This document shows positions 7,458 to 15,211 of a DNA stretch of 18,065 bases, in pieces. The stretch covers positions 1-18,065 of the forward strand of contig CAUHFD010000030.1 of NCBI GenBank assembly GCA_959605275.1, in the 5' to 3' direction. The notes under the pieces were generated by a model. It saw only the letters and a program-made list of their open reading frames with translations. It was not told the origin of the DNA and did not search any database. Positions within the stretch are counted from its first letter, which is position 1; the number at the start of each line of letters is the position of its first letter. This stretch comes from an uncultured Eubacteriales bacterium. GTDB lineage: Bacteria; Bacillota; Clostridia; Oscillospirales; Ruminococcaceae. The translations under genes and the position numbers were made by a program.

Positions 7458-8423
7458 ATGAATTATCGCAATGAAATCGAAAACGGAAAAAATATTTCTC
7501 TAGGGTATTACGCAGGACGTATTGTGTGGAATCTATTGCGATGGTATTTTTTAATCAGCATTGCTTTTGTAATTTTATATCCGTTAATGTATATGCTTAC
7601 CATGGCATTTCGTTCTCCACAAGATTTTTTTGATGTTACCGTAGTTTGGATTCCCAAGCATTTTACAATGGATAATTTTAAAAGAGTCATATTTGACATG
7701 GGATTAATGGAGCCTCTTGCCAATACTTTGATTATTGCGGTGCTTTCCACTGCATTTCAGATTTTGGTGACTGCGATGACTGGATATGGTTTTGCTCGAT
7801 ATCAGTTTTGCGGTAATACCCTTTTATTTCTCTTGGCTGTGGTTACAATTATGATGCCCTCTCAGATGATTAATCTGCCTAATTATTTAGTGATGAAAAA
7901 TTTGGATTTTTTCGGCATTATTCAGGCAATTATCGGCAAACCATCTCCTGTCAATCTGTTAAATTCTCCGCTAGCATTCGTGGTTCCTGCAGCCCTGGGA
8001 CAGGGATTGATGTCCGGCTTGTTTATTTTGATTTTTCGTCAATTTTTTGCAAATATGCCGACGGAACTGGAAGAAGCAGCAATTATTGATGGTTGTGGTC
8101 ACGGAAAGATATTTTGGCTGGTGATGTTGCCGAATGCTGGTACCGCACTCGTGATTTGTAGCATTTTTTCGCTTACATGGTATTGGACTGACTATCAAGG
8201 CCCTTTTATTTTTCTAACCACCTTGCGTACCATGGCGGTGGAACTGATGAATTTTAGTTCTCTTGCCGGAAAGGTATTGGATCAATCTCAACAGAATGCG
8301 CATTATATTATGCCGATGCAACAGGCGGCTTGTATTGTGGCAATCCTACCGGTATTGATTCTCTTTTTAGTTTCTCAGCGCTTTTTTGCGAAAGGTGTGG
8401 AAAGAAGCGGTATTGTTGGATAA
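7458..8423 (+). CDS. Carbohydrate ABC transporter permease (MalG/UgpE-type), pair 1
   Basis: The 321-residue partner of the preceding permease. The N-terminal membrane segment is followed by FRSPQDFF and NFKRVIF, as in MalG-type permeases. The binding-protein-dependent transport core carries an EAA loop beginning at E206 (LEEAAIIDGCGHGKIFWLVMLP). The usual C-terminal ending FFAKGVERSGIVG resembles the QRYFVKGVTAGAVKG-type ending of this family. Start is firm: AGGAGG at 7447-7452 lies 5 nt before the ATG. It is followed after 26 nt by the large solute-binding protein. Confidence 0.92.
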   Translation: MNYRNEIENGKNISLGYYAGRIVWNLLRWYFLISIAFVILYPLMYMLTMAFRSPQDFFDVTVVWIPKHFTMDNFKRVIFDMGLMEPLANTLIIAVLSTAFQILVTAMTGYGFARYQFCGNTLLFLLAVVTIMMPSQMINLPNYLVMKNLDFFGIIQAIIGKPSPVNLLNSPLAFVVPAALGQGLMSGLFILIFRQFFANMPTELEEAAIIDGCGHGKIFWLVMLPNAGTALVICSIFSLTWYWTDYQGPFIFLTTLRTMAVELMNFSSLAGKVLDQSQQNAHYIMPMQQAACIVAILPVLILFLVSQRFFAKGVERSGIVG

Positions 8424-8449
8424 TTTTTTTGGACGGAAGAGGTGGAAAT

Positions 8450-11179
8450 ATGAAAAAAACAGCAATTATTTTGTCTTTCTGCTTGATGCTACATCTGTTT
8501 TCCGCAGTGCTCCCGCTCTCGGTTTTTGCCACACAGGATGACAGCATTATTCTATATGAACATTCTGATGGAGAACAGTTTGCTCAGGATGAAAAGCGGT
8601 TGCTGACGTTTTCTTGTACTTCAAATCGCTATCATTTGGAAATGGAATATCAGACAATTGTCGGAAAGAGTGTGACACCGCAAATTAGTATTGTTCTGGA
8701 TGATGCGCAGGCACAAGTGTTAGATATGCCTCGTCTTTGGGTAAATCAGTTGGAAAGCGGACGTTTCCCGAAAGATGAGTATGACAATGAGCAGATTCCG
8801 ACCTTGCAGGAATTAACACAGTGGCAGATGATTCGTTTTTTTCTTGCAGATGCAGATGGCGAAACAGAAAAAGGTATATCGTTGACTGAGGGGATTCACC
8901 AGTTAGAGCTACAAATGATCAGGGAATCTGTCTTAGTTAAAAGAGTACGTCTGGTTAAGGAGACCGCTTTACCTGATTATTCTATTTATCAACAGGAGAA
9001 ATTCAACCAATCAGTTGCGATAGAAACGGATTTTTCACATGTTTACGAAGCGGAGTTGTTTAAACAGAAGTCTCATCCTGAGATTACGATATCCTATGAT
9101 CGTTCTTCTCCTGCTATAACGCCTAATGATGCAGAAGCAATTCGCTATAATATCATTGGTGGTTCTGGTTACAGCACGCCGGGACAGTGGATTTCATGGA
9201 CTATTGAGGTGCCGGAGGATGACTGGTATGCGATAGACTTTACCTATCGGCAAAGCAGTAATCAGGGGCAGATATCCAGAAGACGCTTGTATGTAGACGG
9301 AGAACTTCTCTTTGCGGAAGCCGCACAGCTGGAATTTCCATACTGTTATGGTTTTGAAACGCTTACATTGTCTGATAAACAGGGTAAGGCAATGCCGCTG
9401 TATTTAGCAAAAGGTGAGCATGAGCTCAAACTGATGGTGGTAACTGGTTCTTTGAACGGTGCTTTACAGGAGTTAAGAGATGTTTTGCAGGGATTAAATC
9501 GTTTATATGCTCGGATTACGCTGATTACCGGAGAGTCACCGGACAGCTTTCGAGATTATGATCTGGACGATAATATAGATGGATTGTTGGAGAGTTTTGC
9601 AGAATATGCAGATACCATTGAACGACTTTCTCAGACTTTTACAGACAATCAGGAGGATCAAAATAGCAACACTGCTCAAATGAAACAGGTTTCTTTATTG
9701 TTGCGTGATTTTGTTAGTAAGCCTCGAAAAATTGCTACGAAGTTAGGAGATTTGCGTTCACAGATTAATACACTTGCAAGCTTACTGAATAGTCTCAGCA
9801 CTCAGCCGTTGGAATTGGATAGCTTGACTGTTCGTTCGGCGCAGACCGTTCATGCTACAAGCAATGTGAATTTTTGGGATGTTTTATTATTTCGCATACA
9901 TAGCTTTATACACTCTTTTTTAGAAGATTATAATGCGGTGACTTCTACCAATGGCGGAGATTTGTTGGATGTTTGGGTAACAACAAACTCAATAGACAGC
10001 TTTGGATTTTCGACTGGCCGCGAACAGTCGCAGATTATTATGCAACTTATCCGTAGTGGTTTTTATAAGGAAACTGGCACAGGTGTGAATCTATCTTTAA
10101 TGGATTCCGGCGTGTTGTTGCAGGCATTGGTGTCTGGAAAAGAACCAGATGTGGCTATGTTTGTACCAGAAACCATTTTATCCAATTTGTATTTTCGGAA
10201 TGCTCTGTATGATTTGAAGCAAATGCCAGATTTTAATACAATTGAAAAACGGTTTTATCCGTCGGCCATGATAGCTTTGCGGTTCAACGATAAGGTTTTT
10301 GCTTTGCCGGAAGTTCAAATGTACAATATGATGTTTTATCGTACAGATATACTGGAGGACTATCAGTTGAAAGTTCCGGAAACATGGGATGAGTATTATG
10401 ATGTACTTGCTAAATTGCAAAAAGCGGGAATGCAGGGCGGTATCGGTGAATCACAAAAGATGTATGAGACCTTTCTGTTCCAAAAGGGTTGCTCATTGTA
10501 TCAAGAAGATCTGTCCGCTACTAATTTGACTACAGATGCCTCGATTCAAGCTTTTACCGAATGGACGGATTTATATGTCAAATATGGTGTACCGGTATCA
10601 TTTGATCAGCTGAATCGTTTTCGTTCTGGTCAGGTCCCGTTAGTTATCTCTTCTGCTTCTTTTTACAGCAATTTAGCTGTTGGAGCACCGGAAATCAACA
10701 ATCTTTGGAAAATGGCACCAGTACCTGGCGTCAAAACGGCAAATGGTGAGATTAACCGTTGTGAAAGCAGTAATGTTAGTGGCGTAGCAATTCTGAATGC
10801 AACGGATCAGGCTAATATTGCTTGTCGTTTTGTGGAATGGTGGACACGGGACGAAATACAAAGCAGCTTTGCACTGGAATGTGAAATTCGTTTCGGAATT
10901 TCAGCAAGATATTTTCCAGCAAATCGCTCTGTTATGGAGAAAATGTCATGGAACGTAGAAGAACGAAAAGCCTTGACAGCACAGCAAGAGGTTGTTCAGG
11001 GGGTACAGCAATCTCCGGCTTCTTATTTTTTAATTCGTAATCTGTCCAATGCGTTTCGTCGGGTTGTGTATGAGTATGAAAATCCGCGAGATGTGATTTA
11101 TCGTTATGCATACGAGACAAATAACGAGCTACAGCGGAAAGTGAAACAGCTGTTTTTGAATGAGGAGAACGTCAAATGA
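8450..11179 (+). CDS. Multidomain extracellular solute-binding protein with CBM6-like module
   Basis: About 909 residues, roughly twice the length of a normal sugar-binding protein. The frame is open from 8330, but the true start is the ATG at 8450: it has GAGGTGG just upstream and begins a signal peptide (MKKTAIILSFC..., likely cleaved after SVFA, residues 24-27). Domains in order: a beta-rich region at 28-190; a CBM6/CBM35-like beta-sandwich at about 195-345, opening VYEAE and containing WISWTIEVPEDDWYAIDF (around W247) and RRRLYVDGELLF; a helical region at about 345-465; and a family 1 solute-binding domain from about 500 (LLDVWVTT, GKEPDVAMFVPE, FALPEVQMYNMMFYRTDIL, VPETWDEYYDVLAKL). No lipobox cysteine is seen at the signal end, so anchoring is unclear. 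The stop overlaps the next start (ATGA). Confidence 0.88.
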   Translation: MKKTAIILSFCLMLHLFSAVLPLSVFATQDDSIILYEHSDGEQFAQDEKRLLTFSCTSNRYHLEMEYQTIVGKSVTPQISIVLDDAQAQVLDMPRLWVNQLESGRFPKDEYDNEQIPTLQELTQWQMIRFFLADADGETEKGISLTEGIHQLELQMIRESVLVKRVRLVKETALPDYSIYQQEKFNQSVAIETDFSHVYEAELFKQKSHPEITISYDRSSPAITPNDAEAIRYNIIGGSGYSTPGQWISWTIEVPEDDWYAIDFTYRQSSNQGQISRRRLYVDGELLFAEAAQLEFPYCYGFETLTLSDKQGKAMPLYLAKGEHELKLMVVTGSLNGALQELRDVLQGLNRLYARITLITGESPDSFRDYDLDDNIDGLLESFAEYADTIERLSQTFTDNQEDQNSNTAQMKQVSLLLRDFVSKPRKIATKLGDLRSQINTLASLLNSLSTQPLELDSLTVRSAQTVHATSNVNFWDVLLFRIHSFIHSFLEDYNAVTSTNGGDLLDVWVTTNSIDSFGFSTGREQSQIIMQLIRSGFYKETGTGVNLSLMDSGVLLQALVSGKEPDVAMFVPETILSNLYFRNALYDLKQMPDFNTIEKRFYPSAMIALRFNDKVFALPEVQMYNMMFYRTDILEDYQLKVPETWDEYYDVLAKLQKAGMQGGIGESQKMYETFLFQKGCSLYQEDLSATNLTTDASIQAFTEWTDLYVKYGVPVSFDQLNRFRSGQVPLVISSASFYSNLAVGAPEINNLWKMAPVPGVKTANGEINRCESSNVSGVAILNATDQANIACRFVEWWTRDEIQSSFALECEIRFGISARYFPANRSVMEKMSWNVEERKALTAQQEVVQGVQQSPASYFLIRNLSNAFRRVVYEYENPRDVIYRYAYETNNELQRKVKQLFLNEENVK

Positions 11180-12072
11180 AAAAAAGGGCAAATTTCTTCA
11201 AAAAGTATGGAAATGACTATTTCTTTCTGTCCTTTTGGCTGATTATTTTTATTGTGTTTACAGTCATACCGATTTTGATGGCGATAGGATTCAGTTTTAC
11301 AGACTTTGATATGGTACAGAAACCGCATTTTGCAGGAATTGATAATTACTTGCAGCTATTTCTTGGCGACGATATTTTCATCAAAGCACTAATGAACACC
11401 TTGTTTTTTGCTGTGATTACAGGTCCTCTTGGGTATCTGATGAGTTTTGTGCTCGGTTGGCTGATAAACGAATTGGGACGTGTACCTAGAACAGTGTTGA
11501 CATTCTTGTTTTATTCTCCGAGTCTATTGGGAGCATCTTACACGATGTGGACCTATTTATTTAGTGGAGATTCTTACGGTCTTTTAAACAGCTGGCTACA
11601 GAATATTGGGCTGATAGATGCTCCTATTCAATGGTTGACTGATTCTACGTACAATGTGTATACGGTTATTGTTGTGGTCTTATGGGGAAGTATGGGGGCT
11701 GGATTTCTCTCATTTGTTGCCGGATTTCAGTCGTTAAATAAGTCTTATTATGAAGCAGGAGCCATTGATGGCATACAAAACCGCTGGCAAGAGCTTTGGT
11801 ATATTACTTTGCCGCAGATGAGCCCACAATTATTGATTGGTGCAGTGCTGACTATTTCCGGCTCTTTTGCTATCGGCGCCCAGTGCTCTGCATTGACTGG
11901 CTTTCCGAGCACCGATTATTCTACTCACACATTGGTGTTGCATATTCAAGATTACAGTGCGAACCGTTTGGAAATGGGATATGCTTCAGCAGTAGCAGTA
12001 GTTTTGTTTATTATTATGATTGTAACATGGAAAGTTATAGAAAAAGGAATTCGTGTTTTCTCCGAGGAGTGA
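11176..12072 (+). CDS. Sugar ABC transporter permease (MalF/UgpA-type), pair 2
   Basis: A 298-residue membrane permease with a long cytoplasmic N-terminus, then FFLSFWLIIFIVFTVIPILMAIGFSFTDFD, the classic first helix and periplasm-side turn of MalF/UgpA-type subunits. About six membrane segments can be traced. The EAA loop is YYEAGAIDGIQNRWQELWYITLP, with E193, and the second alanine is replaced by glycine. Its ATG overlaps the stop of the solute-binding protein by four bases, implying translational coupling and a stoichiometric relationship. It is clearly a different sequence from the pair 1 permease at 6525, so the operon has two MalF-like subunits. Confidence 0.92.
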   Translation: MKKRANFFKKYGNDYFFLSFWLIIFIVFTVIPILMAIGFSFTDFDMVQKPHFAGIDNYLQLFLGDDIFIKALMNTLFFAVITGPLGYLMSFVLGWLINELGRVPRTVLTFLFYSPSLLGASYTMWTYLFSGDSYGLLNSWLQNIGLIDAPIQWLTDSTYNVYTVIVVVLWGSMGAGFLSFVAGFQSLNKSYYEAGAIDGIQNRWQELWYITLPQMSPQLLIGAVLTISGSFAIGAQCSALTGFPSTDYSTHTLVLHIQDYSANRLEMGYASAVAVVLFIIMIVTWKVIEKGIRVFSEE

Positions 12073-12115
12073 CCGCCTTTTGCGTAAAGCCCAAGGAAAA
12101 AGGAGAATAATTGCT

Positions 12116-12967
12116 ATGTCTTTAAAAAGAAAAAGTACCCGGTCCAGATTGGGAAATTTGATAGCCTTTCTATTTTTACTTTTGATGGGCGTGTTTGTGG
12201 TATTACCGATTTATTACAATATTATTAATGCTTTTAAACCAGTCAGTGAACTGTTTTTGTTTCCTCCTCGATTCATTGTATACCGCCCTACGTTTAGTAA
12301 TTTTATTAATTTATTTCGTTCACAAACTCAGTCTTTAGTACCCATGGAACGATATCTGTTTAACAGTGTGTTTTTAACAGTTGTTTCAACGGCGACTTAT
12401 GTGCTGATTGCATCGATGGCAGCTTTTCCATTAACAAAACGAAACTTTCCCGGAAAAAATCTTATTTATAAGGGAATTGTGTTTGCAATTCTGTTCCGTC
12501 CGGATGTAACAGCTTTGCCACAGTATATGATGATGTCCAAAATGGGAATTTTAGATACTTTCTGGGCGTTGCTATTCCCATTACTTGCCGGTTCGTTTGG
12601 TGTGTTTTTGATGATGCAGTTTATGTCGACTATTCCGAATGAAATTCTTGAGGCAGCTGAAATTGACGGTGCTGGTCAGAAATACACTTTCTTTCGGATT
12701 GTTCTTCCTTGTGTTAAACCAGCCATGCTGACACTTACAATTTTTACTTTTTCCAGTAGTTGGTCTACGGCCGGAAGTCAGTTTACTTACAGTGAATCAC
12801 TGAAGCTGTTGCCGACCATGATTACGCAACTTGGTGCTACGGGGTTAATGAACACAGGTATTACCGCCGCTGGTACAGTATTGCTTATGTTGCCGCCTAT
12901 ATTGGTGTTCTTGTTTTGCCAAAATTCAGTTATTGAAACGATGGCGTATTCTGGAATTAAGTCTTGA
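12116..12967 (+). CDS. Carbohydrate ABC transporter permease (MalG/UgpE-type), pair 2
   Basis: A 283-residue MalG-type permease. The frame is open from 12053, but the ATG at 12116 is preferred because AAAGGAG (12099-12105) precedes it and it yields a standard start: basic residues, then LIAFLFLLLMGVFVVLPIYY. The family motifs NAFKPVSELFLFPPRF, MMMSKMGILDTFWALL and the EAA loop ILEAAEIDGAGQKYTFFRIVLP (E179) are present. It follows the pair 2 MalF-like gene by 43 nt and should form a heterodimer with it. Together with 6525-8423 this makes four permease genes for one visible solute-binding protein and no ATPase. Confidence 0.92.
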   Translation: MSLKRKSTRSRLGNLIAFLFLLLMGVFVVLPIYYNIINAFKPVSELFLFPPRFIVYRPTFSNFINLFRSQTQSLVPMERYLFNSVFLTVVSTATYVLIASMAAFPLTKRNFPGKNLIYKGIVFAILFRPDVTALPQYMMMSKMGILDTFWALLFPLLAGSFGVFLMMQFMSTIPNEILEAAEIDGAGQKYTFFRIVLPCVKPAMLTLTIFTFSSSWSTAGSQFTYSESLKLLPTMITQLGATGLMNTGITAAGTVLLMLPPILVFLFCQNSVIETMAYSGIKS

Positions 12968-12994
12968 ATAACGCAATGGGAGGAAACACGAAAT

Positions 12995-14500
12995 ATGAAA
13001 AAAATAATCGTAAGGAGTGCGGTTATTACAGCGGTAATGCTGTTTATGTTGCCGTTTTCGAGCCGAGCATTGTCATTTCATGATACTTATATGTATGATG
13101 CTGATGGTCGTTCTTACAGCGCTCCGGTAGCATATACTATGACAAAAAAGTTGTATGGGGAGGATATGGGCACTACATCACTGGAAAAACCGCAGGATAT
13201 ACATATAGCTAACGGAAATGTTTACATTGCGGATACGGGAAACAACCGAATTGTAATCACTGATGAAGCCTTTCATTTGAAAAAGATTATAGAATATGGA
13301 TTGAAAGATGGAGAACGTTCTGCTTTGAATCAACCATATGGTGTATTTTTGGGTCTGGACGGTCTATTATATATCTGTGATACTGGTAATCTTCGGATTA
13401 TTGCTTTGGATGAGCAACAGCATATTGTGCGCGAGATTGTGGGAAATAATCTGGCATCCGTTAATGAAAAGTTTGAATTTAAGCCCAAAAAGCTGATTGT
13501 AGATCGAGACAACAGTATTTATGCAGTGGCACCGGATATTTATCAAGGAATTTTACACTTTTGGGCAGATGATGAGTTTGTCGGTTTTTTTGCACCAAAT
13601 GAGGTTGAAGCTACTTTTGCGGTTCAAGTTTCCAATATGTGGAAAAATTTGTTTAGTGAAAAGCAGCAGGAGAAAATGGAAAAAAGTCTACCTTCTCCCT
13701 ATAATAATATTTATCAAGGTTCCGAAAGATTTATTTACACCACGGCAACCAAGGTAACTGCCGGAGATGAGATTAAATGTTTAAACACATTGGGCACTAA
13801 TATTTTACGCACGCCACAGAAGGCGAACGGTGAGGTCGTTTTTGGCGATTTACAAACATCCTATGAAAATGGAGAATTGATTATCAGCAGTTTTATCGAT
13901 CTACACGCAGATGAAAAAGGCTTAATTTGTGCTTTAGATGAAACTCGGGGACGACTTTTTCTATATGATCGGGAATGCAACTTGGTTGGCATATTTGGCG
14001 GGAAGAAGTTCTATGGCGGAAGTTTACAAGAACCGATAGCGGTGGAAAAGTTAGGAGATCAATATTTGGTTTTAGATATGGCTACCCAGTCGCTGAATGT
14101 TTATTCTCCGACAGATTATATTTGTGATGTATTGAATGCCCTAACCGATTATAACGCTGGTTATTATAATGACTCGGTAGAAAAGTGGGAAAAGGTACTG
14201 CAACAGAATGCCCATTATGTTCTGGCATATCGCAGTATAGGACGTGCGTATTTGCAAAAAGGCGATTATCTGGCGGCCATGGAAATGTTGCAGAAAGGCG
14301 ATGACCAGTATTTTTATTCCATGGCATTGAAGGAATACCGAAAGGAGTATTTGCGAAAAAACTTGTGGTGGATTGTTATTGTGACAGTAGTGGGAATTGC
14401 TACCTTGATTTTTGCAGTAAAACGTATTCGAAAATGGATGTTGTCGAAGGAAACATACCGCTCTGCGTCCGCAAGCGGAAACGATAGGATAGATGTATGA
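12995..14500 (+). CDS. Membrane-anchored NHL-repeat/TPR protein
   Basis: 501 residues. A signal peptide at 1-26 (cleavage near SSRALS) is followed by NHL-type beta-propeller blades, most clearly KPQDIHIANGNVYIADTGNN (about 66-85) and PYGVFLGLDGLLYICDTGN (about 113-131), with weaker blades near 165-195, 300-335 and 345-370. A TPR-like helical repeat covers about 380-440 (YYNDSVEKWEKVLQQNAHYVLAYRSIG...), followed by one transmembrane helix (NLWWIVIVTVVGIATLIFAV, about 455-475) and a short basic cytoplasmic tail. The topology puts propeller and TPR outside the cell, tethered at the C-terminus. GGGAGG (12978-12983) precedes the ATG. Its stop overlaps the YIP1 start. The likely role is a protein- or glycan-binding scaffold for the transporter. 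The function is not established. Confidence 0.82.
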   Translation: MKKIIVRSAVITAVMLFMLPFSSRALSFHDTYMYDADGRSYSAPVAYTMTKKLYGEDMGTTSLEKPQDIHIANGNVYIADTGNNRIVITDEAFHLKKIIEYGLKDGERSALNQPYGVFLGLDGLLYICDTGNLRIIALDEQQHIVREIVGNNLASVNEKFEFKPKKLIVDRDNSIYAVAPDIYQGILHFWADDEFVGFFAPNEVEATFAVQVSNMWKNLFSEKQQEKMEKSLPSPYNNIYQGSERFIYTTATKVTAGDEIKCLNTLGTNILRTPQKANGEVVFGDLQTSYENGELIISSFIDLHADEKGLICALDETRGRLFLYDRECNLVGIFGGKKFYGGSLQEPIAVEKLGDQYLVLDMATQSLNVYSPTDYICDVLNALTDYNAGYYNDSVEKWEKVLQQNAHYVLAYRSIGRAYLQKGDYLAAMEMLQKGDDQYFYSMALKEYRKEYLRKNLWWIVIVTVVGIATLIFAVKRIRKWMLSKETYRSASASGNDRIDV

Positions 14501-15195
14501 TGGATAATCTGAAAAAACTCAGTCAATCAATGGCCTTTCAATATTCGCAACTCGGACAGAGAATAAGCCAAGGTATTAGGGTTCGTCGAGATCAATGGTA
14601 TGCTCTGTTTCGGCTTTTTACGCATCCAATTGATGCATTTAATGATATCAAATATGAGAGAGAGGCTTCTTTGGCTATTGCCAATTTGTTGGCGGCGCTG
14701 TTTTTCTTTGAACAGATTTTTGCGGAGGTGGCAACCGGATACTTGTTTGGGGCATCGGAAGCGGACAGACGGAGCATTTGGGTGATTTTGGCCTCTACAA
14801 TAGGTCTGTTACTGCTGTGGAGCATATGTAATTGGGCAACTTGTACGTTGTTTGACGGAGAAGGAAATTTTAAAGAAATTTGGATCATGACAGCATATGC
14901 GTTGTTGCCGTGGATTGTGATATCCCCTATTGTGACGGTGCTTTCTAATATTTCATCTCAGGATGAGGCTGTGATGATTGGTGCGATAAAACTCATCGGT
15001 ATCAGTTGGACATTTTTGTTGGTTTTTTTGGGAGTGATGGTTTGTCAGCAGTTTACCGTTAAAAAGACCATTGCTTTAATTGTGGTTTCCATTCTTTGCA
15101 TTATTGCGCTAATGTTTTTAGTATTACTGTTTTTCAGCATCAGCCAGCAAATGGTTAATTTTGTGAAAAACATATTTTTGGAATTGACTTTATAA
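14497..15195 (+). CDS. YIP1-family integral membrane protein
   Basis: 232 residues. A hydrophilic N-terminus (about 50 residues, including LFRLFTHPIDAFNDIKYERE) is followed by about five membrane helices at roughly 60-85, 92-118, 125-150, 158-185 and 190-215. The HP-x-D-x-F-x-x-I-K-Y entry and YALLPW before the third helix are typical of Yip1-domain proteins in Bacillota. No catalytic residues or transport motif can be read. The start is the ATG at 14497, overlapping the NHL gene stop in ATGATG; ATG 14500 is equally possible. AGGAT lies about 7 nt upstream. Its place between the NHL/TPR protein and DUF5696 suggests a membrane partner of the same surface complex, which is inference. Confidence 0.8.
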   Translation: MMDNLKKLSQSMAFQYSQLGQRISQGIRVRRDQWYALFRLFTHPIDAFNDIKYEREASLAIANLLAALFFFEQIFAEVATGYLFGASEADRRSIWVILASTIGLLLLWSICNWATCTLFDGEGNFKEIWIMTAYALLPWIVISPIVTVLSNISSQDEAVMIGAIKLIGISWTFLLVFLGVMVCQQFTVKKTIALIVVSILCIIALMFLVLLFFSISQQMVNFVKNIFLELTL

Positions 15196-15211
15196 GAGGG
15201 GAGAATGCAGG

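Noticed and set aside
8330..8449. N-terminal extension of the solute-binding protein
   Set aside because: It overlaps the permease end, lacks a ribosome binding site, and would bury the clear signal peptide beginning at 8450.
11796..12110. A 104-codon plus-strand open frame inside the pair 2 permease genes
   Set aside because: It is an out-of-frame shadow of the well-supported permease at 11176-12072, with no ribosome binding site or domain.
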